A stretch of 64,000 nt of DNA from Cerrena zonata (lineage: Eukaryota; Basidiomycota; Agaricomycetes; Polyporales; Cerrenaceae), in NCBI GenBank assembly GCA_038087015.1, contig JASBNA010000015.1, positions 496,001 to 560,000 on the forward strand, written 5' to 3'. Under the pieces are notes generated by a model. The model saw only the letters and a program-made list of their open reading frames with translations. It did not search any database and was not told the DNA's origin. The position numbers and the translations under genes were made by a program. Positions 31,271-40,789 of this stretch are shown in pieces. Positions within the stretch are counted from its first letter, which is position 1. Each line of letters starts with the position of its first letter.

Positions 31271-32255
31271 ATGACGAAGGAAGAATTGAGAGATGAGATC
31301 GAAGCCATTGATGCGATTTACCCCGAGTCAGTGGAGGAACTTGGTCCTCTGATTTATAAACTCACAATCCCCAATCATGAATCATTGAGTATTCAAATCA
31401 CATTTCCAGAGGAATATCCTGACACGATACCCGAGATTATCCAGCTTGTAGCAGCAGAGAATAGTAAGTATGTGGATCCAAGCTATTTAGAAGAAAATTT
31501 CAAAAAGATTCTAACCAGAACATTCCACGAAGGGGAAGTAGTAGTATTCGAGCTATTTTCAGAGATTGAACAATTTTTAGAAGAGTATAATGCAACTCAT
31601 GAAGAACTTGTGAAAAATACCCCTTCGCCCAAGCCCGAAGAAGACGAAAAAGATATTATTGATAGCATGAAATACACAAGTTTGGAAGATAGCCCGAAGA
31701 CAGACGTGAAGGCCAAATCACCGCCCCCGGCTATTCAAACCAACTCTAAGTACAAGATTGTAGATCCTCTTACTGGATGGTATTTCTCGGACCCTATTAT
31801 TGATAGAGGATCTACCTTTATTGGATTCGCTCGTGAGGTTCACTCAGTTGATGATGCGGCATACTACATTGATTTACTAACCACAGATAAGAAGGTTGCC
31901 AAATCCAATCATAATATGACTGCTTGGAGAATCAAGAAGGAAAATGGAGTACAGTATCAAGACTGTGATGATGATGGTGAAACGGCTGCTGGTGGCCGAA
32001 TGTTGCATTTATTAACGGTATGTACTATTCAACAAATCAAAGTATTGGTATCTTACTAACAAATATAGATGATGGACGTATGGAATGTTGTTGTTGTTGT
32101 GAGCAGATGGTTTGGTGGAACCCACATTGGACCAGGATAGATTCAAACATATCAATACTGCAGCCAGAGAAGCTGTTTTGAACGGTAATTTTGGAGATGC
32201 AAAAAATGACAATGACAATAATAAAAGTACTAATACAAAGAAGAAGAAAAAATAA
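31271..32255 (+). CDS. YIH1: IMPACT/Yih1-like RWD protein, spliced, one apparent frameshift
   Basis: Regulator of Gcn2: Yih1/IMPACT proteins bind Gcn1 through an N-terminal RWD domain and so damp eIF2alpha phosphorylation. The RWD domain covers about residues 1-115 (EAIDAIYPES, PEEYPDTIPEI). The UPF0029/IMPACT domain starts near GSTFIGFAREV and runs through DDDGETAAGGRMLHLL, across an intron, to VVVVSRWFGGTHIGPDRF. Exon 1 ends at 32017 and exon 2 starts at 32069. One G of the GG at 32135-32136 is surplus; as given the frame stops at once after HIGPG. Corrected length is about 310 residues, with an Asn/Lys-rich tail. The start at 31271 (MTKEELRDEIEAID) fits the family; an upstream in-frame ATG at 31187 would add 28 residues. 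It converges with MPP6, 23 bp apart. Confidence 0.85.
32018..32068 (+). other. Intron of YIH1
   Basis: GTATGT donor at 32018, TACTAAC at 32054-32060, TAG acceptor ending 32068; 51 bp. Joining 32017 to 32069 keeps phase 0 and reads HLLTMMDVWNVVVVVSRW, which matches the IMPACT domain. Confidence 0.88.
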
Positions 32256-32278
32256 TCAAAGACTCAATGAGATAACAT

Positions 32279-32935
32279 CTATTTGAAATTGCTGAATCTT
32301 TTACGTTTGTTTTTGATTTCAGGTTTATAATCTTCTTGGTTGTCCGATTTCCTCTTATTCGAGGGATCCTTTGCATCAGTTTTATTAGAATCAGAAGCTG
32401 GTTTATTTAATAATGATTCTAAGAATGCTTTTGTCCCCAATTCAGGCTCTTCTATAGGTTTTTCATTACCAGAAGCTTTCTTTGGATCCAATTTTGTCAT
32501 TTTTTTTGCTTCCTTTGGTTTATTCTGTAATTTGGTTAGTTAACTTTCATAGACATATAAAAACAATATTAATAGATAACATACCTTTTTCTGAGTTTCT
32601 TTTATATCATCTACATCCAACAGCGATTCTTTCTTCTTGTCATTTTTGTCGTTCCCAAAAGTTCTTCTCCCAAGGTTGACTGGCGTAGAGTCCAGTTCAG
32701 GCTCATCACCGTTCGCAAAACTTTCTCTACCAAAAGAATTGATTCCGGAATAGCCCACCGATTCAACAACCCTGTTTGATTTCAATTTGGCTTTTATCTT
32801 TGAGGAATTTGGCAATCCCCATTCAGATGCGTCTTTCACCTTTGCTTGATCGTGCGGTTCCGGCGACTTCGAATTGCTACCACTGTCCGGTTGCATGAAC
32901 TTCATGTTCATGACTCTGCTAGACAACCCACTCAT
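32279..32935 (-). CDS. MPP6: Nuclear exosome cofactor Mpp6, spliced
   Basis: Small basic RNA-binding cofactor of the nuclear exosome, linking Rrp6/Mtr4 to 3' processing of 5.8S rRNA and turnover of cryptic transcripts. Exon 1 is 32935-32585 (117 codons) and exon 2 is 32524-32279 (82 codons), in phase 0, giving 198 residues (S. cerevisiae Mpp6 has 186). The family mark is the N-terminal SSRVMNMKFMQ. It also shows EWGLPNSSKI, GRRTFG and a Lys/Arg-rich C terminus NKRKRFSNFK. The gene diverges from PWP2, another pre-rRNA processing gene, and probably shares its promoter. The two exons look intact. Confidence 0.87.
32525..32584 (-). other. Intron of MPP6
   Basis: On the minus strand: donor GTATGT beginning at 32584, branch site TTAACTAAC, acceptor TTACAG ending at 32525; 60 bp. 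Without splicing exon 1 runs into a stop after 131 codons. With it, ETQKK joins NKPKEAKKMTKL in frame. Confidence 0.87.
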
Positions 32936-33004
32936 GCTGTATTTGCTATTCTATTCCTTAGAAGACCAGCTAAACAGCCATTAAACGATTATTTGCAATG
33001 TTAT

Positions 33005-33055
33005 AATTTTTCAAAATCAATTGTTGCGGGTAATGGCCTTCGCATTAAATTTTCA
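33005..33055. promoter_or_regulatory. RRPE-like elements between MPP6 and PWP2
   Basis: AATTTTTCA at 33005-33013 and AAATTTTCA at 33047-33055 are reverse copies of TGAAAAATT/TGAAAATTT, the rRNA-processing element found before ribosome-biogenesis genes and bound by Stb3 in S. cerevisiae. They lie between two divergent rRNA-processing genes. The motif is A/T-only, so chance matches are possible. Confidence 0.45.
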
Positions 33056-33217
33056 TTTTTTTTTTTTTTTTTGTTAGTGCGATTTAATTTTTTTTAATAG
33101 AGAAGCAGAGATGTGAAGAGCTCATCTCTTGAAGAACCAATTTGCCAGAAGTTTTACTTGATAGACAAGCACTCCGAACCTTCTATCAATACAGGCAGGT
33201 TTACTTATAGGAACAGC

Positions 33218-35980
33218 ATGAAGTCAGATTTCAAATTCTCCAATTTGTTGGGAACTGTTTATCGCCAAGGGAACTTGTTATATACCGAAGATGGAACTAA
33301 ATTACTTAGTCCGGTTGGAAATCGAGTTAGTTGTTTCGATCTTATAAATAACACATCATTTACTTTCAACTACGAACATAGGAAGAATATAGCAAGAATA
33401 GCGTTGAATAAACAAGGGACGTTATTGCTAAGTGTTGATGAAGATGGAAGAGCCATTTTAGTGAATTTTGTCAGTCGAGTAGTTTTACATCATTTCAATT
33501 TCAAAGATCGAGTAAATGATTTACAATTTAGTCCAGATGGACACTATTTTGCTATTGCAGTTGGAAGATTCGTTCAAGTGTGGAAAACCCCTGATTTCAC
33601 TGAAGACCGTCAATTTGCACCATTTGTTCGTCACAGAATCCATGCTGGTCATTATAATGACGTATTATCAGTGACATGGTCGAATGATTCAAGATTTTTC
33701 ATCAGTACATCCAAAGATATGACCTCGAGATTTTTTCATTACACTCACTGGAAAAAGAAGTTGCCATGACATTAGCAGGCCATCGAGATTATGTAATGAA
33801 GGCATTTTTCAATGAAACTCAAGAAATCATATATACTGTTAGTAAAGACGGTGCTTTATTTCAATGGGAATACGTTGAAGAAGAAAATGATGAAGAATCA
33901 CAAGACGAGGATAGTGAAAATGAAGATGATGATAGTAAGAAAGCATGGAGAATTACTGCAAAAAATTATTTTTATAGTGATGCAAAAGTGAAATGTGTTA
34001 CATTTCATAGTGCCACCAACTTACTTGTAGTTGGATTTGGACAAGGGGAATTCAGATTATATGATTTACCTGAATTTAATATGATTCAACAATTGAGTAT
34101 GGGACAAAATGCCGTTAATACTGTACAAATAAATAAAACTGGAGAATGGTTGGCCTTTGGATCATCTAAAGCAGGACAATTACTTGTTTATGAATGGCAA
34201 TCTGAGCTGTATATTTTAAAACAACAAGGACATTTTGATCTGACCAATGCATTATGTTATTCACCGGATGGCGGTCGTGTTATAACTGCATCTGATGATG
34301 GTAAAATAAAAGTATGGGATGTTAATACTGGATTTTGCCTTATGACATTTCAAGAACATACTGCAGCTGTGACCGGAGTTCAATTTGCTAAAAGAGGACA
34401 AGTTTTATTTTCAGCATCATTGGATGGTACAGTTAGAGCATGGGATATGATTAGATTTAGAAATTTCCGTACATTTACCGCTAGTGAAAGAATACAATTC
34501 AATTGTTTAGCAGTTGACCCAAGTGGAGAAGTAATTGTTGCTGGATCTCATGATAATTTTGATATCTATGTTTGGTCCGTTCAAACTGCACAATTACTTG
34601 ATTCATTAAGTGGACACGAAGGACCAATATCATGTTTAGCATTCGGACAAGAAAATTCTATATTAGCTTCAGCATCTTGGGACCATAGTATTAGAATTTG
34701 GAATATATTTGGAAGAAGTCAAACTGTTGAACCAATTGAAGTTACTAGTGATGTATTAAGTTTAACCATGAGACCAGATTCTAAAGAGTTAGCAGTGAGT
34801 ACATTGGATGGACATATTACTGTGTTTCGATGTTGAAGATGCAAAACAATTACATTTAATCGATGGACGTAAAGATATATTAGGAGGTAGATTTTTAGAA
34901 GATAGATTTAGTGCTAAAAACTCTGCCAGACTGAAATATTTCACTACTATAAACTATTCATTTGATGGATTAGCATTAGTTTGTGGTGGTAATAATAATA
35001 GTATTTGTTTATATGATTTGACCAATGAAGTATTATTGAAGAGATTCACCGTTTCATTAAACATGCAATTCAATGGTACAATGGCAATGCTTAATAGTAA
35101 TAAGATAACTGATGCCGGGACTTCAATTGATTTAATTGATAGAGCAGGAGAAAATTCTGATTTAGAAGATCGGGTTGATTCCACCTTACCAGGCTCACAT
35201 AGAGGAGATCCAAGTTTAAGAAACGTCAGGCCAGAAATCAGAGTTACCTCGATTGCATTTTCCCCAACCTCGTCAGCATTTGCAGCCGCATCTACTGAAG
35301 GATTATTAATATTTTCCATTGATAGTGGAGTCATATTTGATCCATTTGATTTAGACGTTGACATCACCCCGGAGGCAACTTTAGAAACATTACAAGAAAA
35401 AGAATACTTAACTGCTTTGGTAATGGCCTTCAGATTAAATGAAGATTATTTAATTCAAAGGGTTTACGAGAATATTCCAGTCAAAGATATTCGTTTGGTT
35501 TGTGATGGCTTACCAGTGATCTATGTCAATAAACTACTTACGTTCATTGGTAAAAGTGTTGTTCAACTGCATCATTTTGAATTCAATTTACTTTGGATTC
35601 GTCTGTTAATAACAAGCCATGGTAGATACATCAACGCCCATAAATTTGAATTCAGCAGTAGCATCAAGATGATTCAGAGATTTTTAGGGAAATTGGCCCT
35701 GGAAGTTGTCCTGGTTTCCAAGAAAAACGGCTATCTCTACTCCTACTTGAGTGAATCGAGTAAACAAGAGCAAGACGAAGAAGAAGAAGAGGAAGAACTA
35801 CTTGACGCTGGTGACATCGAAATGGACAACGACGAAGACGGCGACGACGACGACGACGACAACAACAACAACGACGACGACGACGACGAAGGTTGGTTTG
35901 GCCCCGAGTCCAGCATCAAGGCCTCCAACGGAATTGTCTTCAGCAAGTCCGACGACAGTGACGAAGAAATGCTGGATTAA
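33218..35980 (+). CDS. PWP2: U3 snoRNP/SSU processome WD40 protein, two compensating frameshifts
   Basis: Pwp2/Utp1, an essential WD-repeat scaffold of the UTP-B module, needed for early 18S rRNA cleavage in the nucleolus. The start MKSDFKFSNLLGTVYRQGN matches Pwp2 exactly in kind; the longer frame begins at a GTG. About 12-14 WD repeats follow (for example AVDPSGEVIVAGS and GHEGPISCLAF), then the Utp12 domain and a C-terminal Asp/Asn/Glu tract. As given it lies in three frames. One base is missing around the T run at 33731-33736, and one C at 34828 is surplus, as removing it restores ITVFDVEDAKQ. The changes cancel, leaving 920 residues (S. cerevisiae 923). CTG codons at HFD-CTG-TN and SAR-CTG-KY sit where I recall Ser in S. 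cerevisiae. Confidence 0.93.
35825..35888 (+). repeat. GAC/AAC trinucleotide tract in PWP2
   Basis: Runs of GAC with a short AAC block code for poly-Asp interrupted by Asn near the Pwp2 C terminus. Acidic tails are usual in nucleolar proteins. The repeat makes a long open frame on the other strand, which is a shadow. Confidence 0.85.
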
Positions 35981-36516
35981 ATATATATATAGTTGCAATA
36001 AAGTATTCGCATCGAATGATAATTAATTAATGCACGGGTGCCCGGCGACGGCCCCCCAAGTTTCAAGAGTGTCTGAAAACCTCCCCAGACACAATCGAAC
36101 AAGTAGTAAACAAAAGCACCCATACCTAATCACAATAAACAATCTGGACATAATAAAGCCAGCAGAAAAGGCTAATGGATTCCATTGGTTGAGAAATTGG
36201 TTGCTATTTTTGTTGTAATTAATTAAAAACCCCTAACAAAACCGAAAAAAGAAAGACCCCCCTCAATTTCTCCACCAAAAATGTAATTTTAATTATCAGA
36301 CAAATTTTAAACTACGAGCGATTGTTTAGGGGCTGCAATAGTTTAAATAGTCTTGTTCTTCTTCCTACCACTTTTCTCTTCTTTGGATAGGGTTCTGGTA
36401 AGTTGGTAAGCTGGCAGCGTTGAACGTGAAACTCTTTTGGCAGCGAAAAGACCCTGATACTTTTGTACCTTTTCTTTCTTTTATCTAGTATTAATTAAGA
36501 TTACTCCTTTACAGTT
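35981..36516. other. Intergenic between PWP2 and GSY1
   Basis: No gene supported. It holds two stress-response-type pentamers, CCCCT at 36230-36234 and AGGGG at 36328-36332, which in S. cerevisiae activate glycogen genes through Msn2/4. A GTAAGT at 36398 and a pyrimidine-rich stretch ending in TAG at 36488 could bound a short leader intron, but there is no TACTAAC, so this is weak. Confidence 0.45.
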
Positions 36517-38623
36517 ATGACTAGGGATATAAAAAACCATCTTCTCTTTGAAGTGGCCACCGAGGTGGCCAACAAGGTGGGAGGGATATACTCTGTTCTT
36601 AAGTCGAAGGCGCCAATAACTGTTGCTGAATACCGGGAGCGGTATACCTTGCTTGGTCCTTTGAATTATAATTCTGCTCAAATTGAGGTTGAAGAATTAC
36701 CGGTGAAAGACACATACATTAAACAAACCTTGGAGTCGATGAGTAACCGCGGGGTTCGTTGGTTGTACGGAAGATGGTTAATCGAGGGTGCTCCTCGAGT
36801 ATTGTTGTTTGATATTCATTCTGCCGCTCATAATTTGAATGAATGGAAGGCTGATTTGTGGAACATTGCCGGGATTCCCTACTCCTGATCATGACCAGGA
36901 AACCAACGATGCCATTTTGTTGGGGTATTTGGTTGCCTGGTTTTTGGGTGAATTGGTTTATCATGATCGAGAACGGGCGGTTATTACTCAATGCCATGAA
37001 TGGTTGGCTGGGGTGGCTTTACCCTTATGTCGTAAGAGAAGAATTGATGTAACCACCATTTTCACCACTCACGCCACTTTGTTGGGTCGTTATTTATGTG
37101 CTGGTTCCACGGATTTTTATAATAATTTAGCAAATTTTGATGTTGATGCTGAAGCCGGGAAAAGAGGTATTTATCATCGTTATTGTATAGAGCGTTCTGC
37201 CACTCATTCGGCCGATGTGTTCACTACGGTTTCTCATATCACCGCTTATGAAGCTGAACATTTATTGAAACGTAAACCCGACGGGGTTTTGCCAAATGGT
37301 TTGAATGTGGTTAAATTCCAAGCAGTTCACGAATTTCAAAACTTACATGCTACTAAGAAGGAAAAAATTAATGAATTCGTTAAAGGTCATTTCTACGGGA
37401 ATTACGATTTTGATTTAGAAAATACCTTGTATTTCTTCATTGCTGGTCGTTATGAGTTTAGAAATAAAGGGTGTGATTTTTTCATCGAGTCTTTAGCTAG
37501 ATTGAATCATCGTTTGAAAGAAGCCGGTTCGAAAATGACTGTGGTTGCCTTTATTATTATGCCCGGTAAAATTAATTCTTACACGGTTGAAACTTTAAAA
37601 GGTCAAGCTGTTATTAAACAATTAGAAAACACCATTGAAGAAGTTCAAAAAAAAGTCAGTCAACGTTTATTTGAACATTGTGCTAGATTTCCTAATGATC
37701 ATACTCATACCAATAATGGTAATGAAGTTCCTTCTATTGATGAATTGATTAAACCGGCAGACCGTGTTTTATTGAAAAGAAGAATTTTTGCCTTGAAAAG
37801 AGATGGTTTACCTCCAATTGTAACTCATAATATGACTGATGATGCTACTGATCCAGTCTTAAATCAAATTAGAAGAGTTCAATTATTCAATAAACCCGAA
37901 GATCGGGTTAAAATCATTTTCCATCCAGAATTCTTGAACGCTAATAATCCAATTTTATCTCTTGATTATGATGAATTCGTAAGAGGTTGTCATTTAGGGG
38001 TTTTCCCCTCTTATTATGAACCTTGGGGCTACACTCCTGCTGAATGTACCGTGATGGGGGTTCCTTCAATCACAACTAATTTATCTGGATTTGGTTGTTA
38101 TATGGAAGATTTAATTGAAAATACTAGTGATTATGGTATTTATATCGTTGATCGTCGTATGAAATCAGTAGATGATTCCATTAATCAATTAGCCGATTAC
38201 ATGTTTGATTTTACAGAAAAAACTAGAAGACAAAGAATTAATCAACGTAATCGTACCGAAAGATTGTCAGATTTATTGGATTGGAAACGTATGGGTCTTG
38301 AATACATTAAAGCTCGTCAATTGTCTTTGAAAAGAGCTTATCCTGATAAATTCAAAAATGGTGCTAATCCTTTCAACAATACTTCCAGCTTAAAATTAAC
38401 TAGACCTTTATCGGTTCCTGGATCTCCTCGTAGTAAAGTTGGATTGATGACTCCTGGTGATTTGGGCTCTCTTCAAGAAGCTCAACAATCCTTAAACACC
38501 GATGACTATATCGGCTTCAGCTTGGGTGAGGATGACGATGAAAATGATGAGCATTATCCTTTGACCTTGAGAGGTTCCTCTGCTCCTCCTCCGGATCCAG
38601 AAGAAATCGAAAATGATTCCTGA
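36517..38623 (+). CDS. GSY1: Glycogen synthase, one apparent frameshift
   Basis: GT3-family glycogen [starch] synthase, extending alpha-1,4-glucan from UDP-glucose. N-terminal marks are [23 protein letters not shown] and a lysine in the KVGG loop. The C-terminal GT domain has [15 protein letters not shown] with the catalytic-type Glu and the Arg-rich allosteric helix [23 protein letters not shown], which binds glucose-6-phosphate in yeast Gsy2. The tail has a Ser cluster with [11 protein letters not shown], a likely phosphorylation site for inactivation. One C of the CCC at 36877-36879 is surplus; without it the sequence reads [17 protein letters not shown] and the protein has 701 residues, normal for the family. 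No second copy lies nearby. Confidence 0.92.
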
Positions 38624-39025
38624 TTGACTGGTTAATCGGATTTACTTGAATCGTTGATATTATTTTATTTTCCCGCTTTTGTTTTTGTTTCTGCATAGTT
38701 ACAGTACAGCATTATCTGCATTTTCTGTTTCTTATCATACTTAATTCATTCTAATCTTGTCATGTTATCATATGTAATATATATCATACTGTCCTTGTCT
38801 TGTAGTTGCAAAATTGGATATTAAATCCGTACCTCCACAGATGGTCGTGCCCTTTGCCGCATCTGGTGGAAGGAAAAAAAAAAAAAAAAAAGCAGAAAAC
38901 TCCCAATGAGAAACCGAAAGAAACGAAGAAAATGGACATATTAAAGGGTTCTTGTTTTTCAATACGTATCTTGTGATTGAAAATTCTGTCGTAAATTCGA
39001 TATAAACATATATACACATCCAATA
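38624..39025. other. Intergenic between GSY1 and LSM4
   Basis: 402 bp holding the GSY1 3' region and LSM4 promoter, with an A run at 38876-38890. No gene is supported; the two overlapping minus-strand ORFs are hydrophobic low-complexity shadows. Confidence 0.55.
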
Positions 39026-39573
39026 ATGGTATGTCCCCTTTTTGATTTTAATTGGCCGTGAAGAAGACTCGTACTAACAATGGATAGTTACCCTTATACT
39101 TATTAACAAGTGCTAAGAATCAACAAATATTAGTTGAATTGAAAAATGGAGAAACTATAAATGGTACTTTGGTTAATTGTGATTCTTGGATGAACCTTAC
39201 ATTATCTGATGTAATCCAATCTTTTAATGATGGTGAATCTTTCCATAAATTGAAAGAAATTTATATTCGTGGTAATCATATAAAATACTTGAGAATGAAT
39301 GAATCAATCATGGACCGTGCTAAAGAACAAAATGCTATTAATTTAGAACAAAGAAACAGAAACCAAAAGAGGAGAACTGGGTACGGTGGTGGTCATTATG
39401 GCGGAGGTAATAGAAGAAACTTTAATCGTAATTCTGGCCAATATAACAACCAAGGAGGCCGTCGTTACAACAATAATAATAACTACAATAATAACAATTA
39501 TCAAGGTCATAATAACCATTCTGGCTCAAGCTTTCAACAAGCCCAAGGAAGTCAAATTCAAGAAACTATTTAA
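39026..39573 (+). CDS. LSM4: Sm-like protein Lsm4, spliced after the start codon
   Basis: Subunit of the Lsm1-7 (mRNA decapping, P-bodies) and Lsm2-8 (U6 snRNA) rings. Exon 1 is the ATG alone (39026-39028) and exon 2 is 39088-39573. The product starts MLPLYLLTSAKNQQILVELK. The Sm1 motif includes NGETINGTLVNCDSWMNLTL and the Sm2 motif IYIRGNHIKYLRM, as in Lsm4. The C-terminal half is Gly/Arg/Asn-rich with RGG-like and poly-Asn sections; the S. cerevisiae Lsm4 Asn-rich tail promotes P-body aggregation, so the same may hold here. Length is about 181 residues. A search for ATG-initiated frames misses it because of the one-codon exon. Confidence 0.92.
39029..39087 (+). other. Intron of LSM4
   Basis: Donor GTATGT immediately after the ATG, TACTAAC at 39072-39078, acceptor TAG ending 39087; 59 bp. 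The branch point to acceptor distance is only about 10 nt. Confidence 0.9.
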
Positions 39574-40051
39574 TCTCGGGTATGATGTTGCTTCGTATTA
39601 TGCTTTATATTTTCATTTCTTAAATGGTTTATTCTTTTCTTTTTTGATGTTAATGATCACGTTTATCGATTTATGAGTCGATTGTATCTTTAGATTCAAT
39701 TCGTTACAATATTTTCTTTTTCTTTTTTTTTTTTTTTTTTTTTGGTCCTTTTTTTTAATAACTCTTGATGGCGTTGAGCCATCAACCAACTGTCTTATTC
39801 TACCTTCTAATGACTCTTACACCATTATATAAACTAATTTTGTATTATAATTGATATTGGATAGGTTGGATATTTTTGTTCTTTTTTCATTTTGTATCTT
39901 TAGGCGCTTAACCACAGAAAAATTGCAAAATTACAAATGTTGCAAAAAAAATTCTTATTCATAGAATTGGCCCAATACTCTCCAAAGAATTGCTACCTTC
40001 AACAATCCTAGGACTATTTGCTACTGTATCAATAAACTTTGCTAGTCAGAC
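39574..40051. other. Intergenic after LSM4
   Basis: No gene supported. It includes a 21-nt T run at 39723-39743 and short T-rich blocks, likely 3' end of LSM4 and the promoter of the next gene. Confidence 0.5.
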
Positions 40052-40732
40052 ATGAAAACCCTCAATGGTAATATAATAACAAGAGGTAAATATAAAGGAT
40101 ATAAAGATATCAGATTCAAAAGATGTGCAACATCGTGGAGACATACATCGAAATGTTCAACTTGTTGCAATTGTCAGCATATGCCCTTTTACCTGTCGTG
40201 TTTAGCTGGTTCTGTAATTAATCGTCGAAATGTTGAGTGGTTCCACAATTTTTCGAAAATTAGTATAAGAGACGAAGAGGAAAACGATTTTATAACTAAA
40301 TATAATAACACTTTCCAAAGCAATGAATACAATTATGTGTTCAGTAGAAAAAAATATTCCAGCACATGGAACGAGGAGCTAGATGAATTGTTGGAGGAGT
40401 TAAGTGAAATTCATCCTGATATACTTGAAATGGGGACGAGAGAAAGAAATATTGGCAAAAGTGACGAAAACGATGAAAATGATGAAAATTCATTGAATGA
40501 TATAGTTCAGGATTCATTGAAACCCCAAGATTTGAAACATGTGGAACATCGAAATTCAAAAATCTTACATTCAATTTCATTACCGACTCCTTCCAAAAAC
40601 TCAGTGCTAGGTAGAACATTGACAGACGATCTTAGCGGTAGAAATCCAGCTCGGCTTAGTAAAAAATTTAGATTATCAAGACGAAACGAATCGAGTTTCA
40701 ATTTTTTTTCAAGAGAAAAGAAGAAAAGTTAG
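40052..40732 (+). CDS. Uncharacterised protein with N-terminal cysteine cluster
   Basis: I do not recognise this 226-residue protein. The basic N terminus holds six Cys within residues 25-50 (C25, C35, C38, C39, C41, C50) plus His31 and His43, which could bind a metal or be redox-linked. A central acidic, helical part follows (EELDELLEELSEIHPDI), then a DEN-repeat stretch and a basic, Ser-rich C terminus with TPSK (residues 179-182), a full CDK-type site, and RRNESSF. There is no signal peptide or membrane segment. Composition suggests a fast-evolving nuclear or cell-cycle regulator, but this is a guess. The start is the only reasonable ATG, and codon use is like its neighbours. Confidence 0.55.
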   Translation: MKTLNGNIITRGKYKGYKDIRFKRCATSWRHTSKCSTCCNCQHMPFYLSCLAGSVINRRNVEWFHNFSKISIRDEEENDFITKYNNTFQSNEYNYVFSRKKYSSTWNEELDELLEELSEIHPDILEMGTRERNIGKSDENDENDENSLNDIVQDSLKPQDLKHVEHRNSKILHSISLPTPSKNSVLGRTLTDDLSGRNPARLSKKFRLSRRNESSFNFFSREKKKS

Positions 40733-40789
40733 CTATTACAAGATTTCAAAAGTAGAAGGAATAAATATAATAATACATTAAAACAAACT

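Noticed and set aside
35743..35998. Minus-strand ORFs of poly-Ser and poly-Val/Leu at the end of PWP2
   Set aside because: They are products of the GAC repeat read in other frames; no domain or start context supports them.
36398..36488. Short leader intron in GSY1
   Set aside because: GTAAGT and a pyrimidine-rich TAG are present, but there is no TACTAAC-like branch point, unlike the other introns here.
38768..39023. Minus-strand hydrophobic ORFs between GSY1 and LSM4
   Set aside because: Two frames overlap each other in one low-complexity region; the Phe run comes from a poly-A tract.
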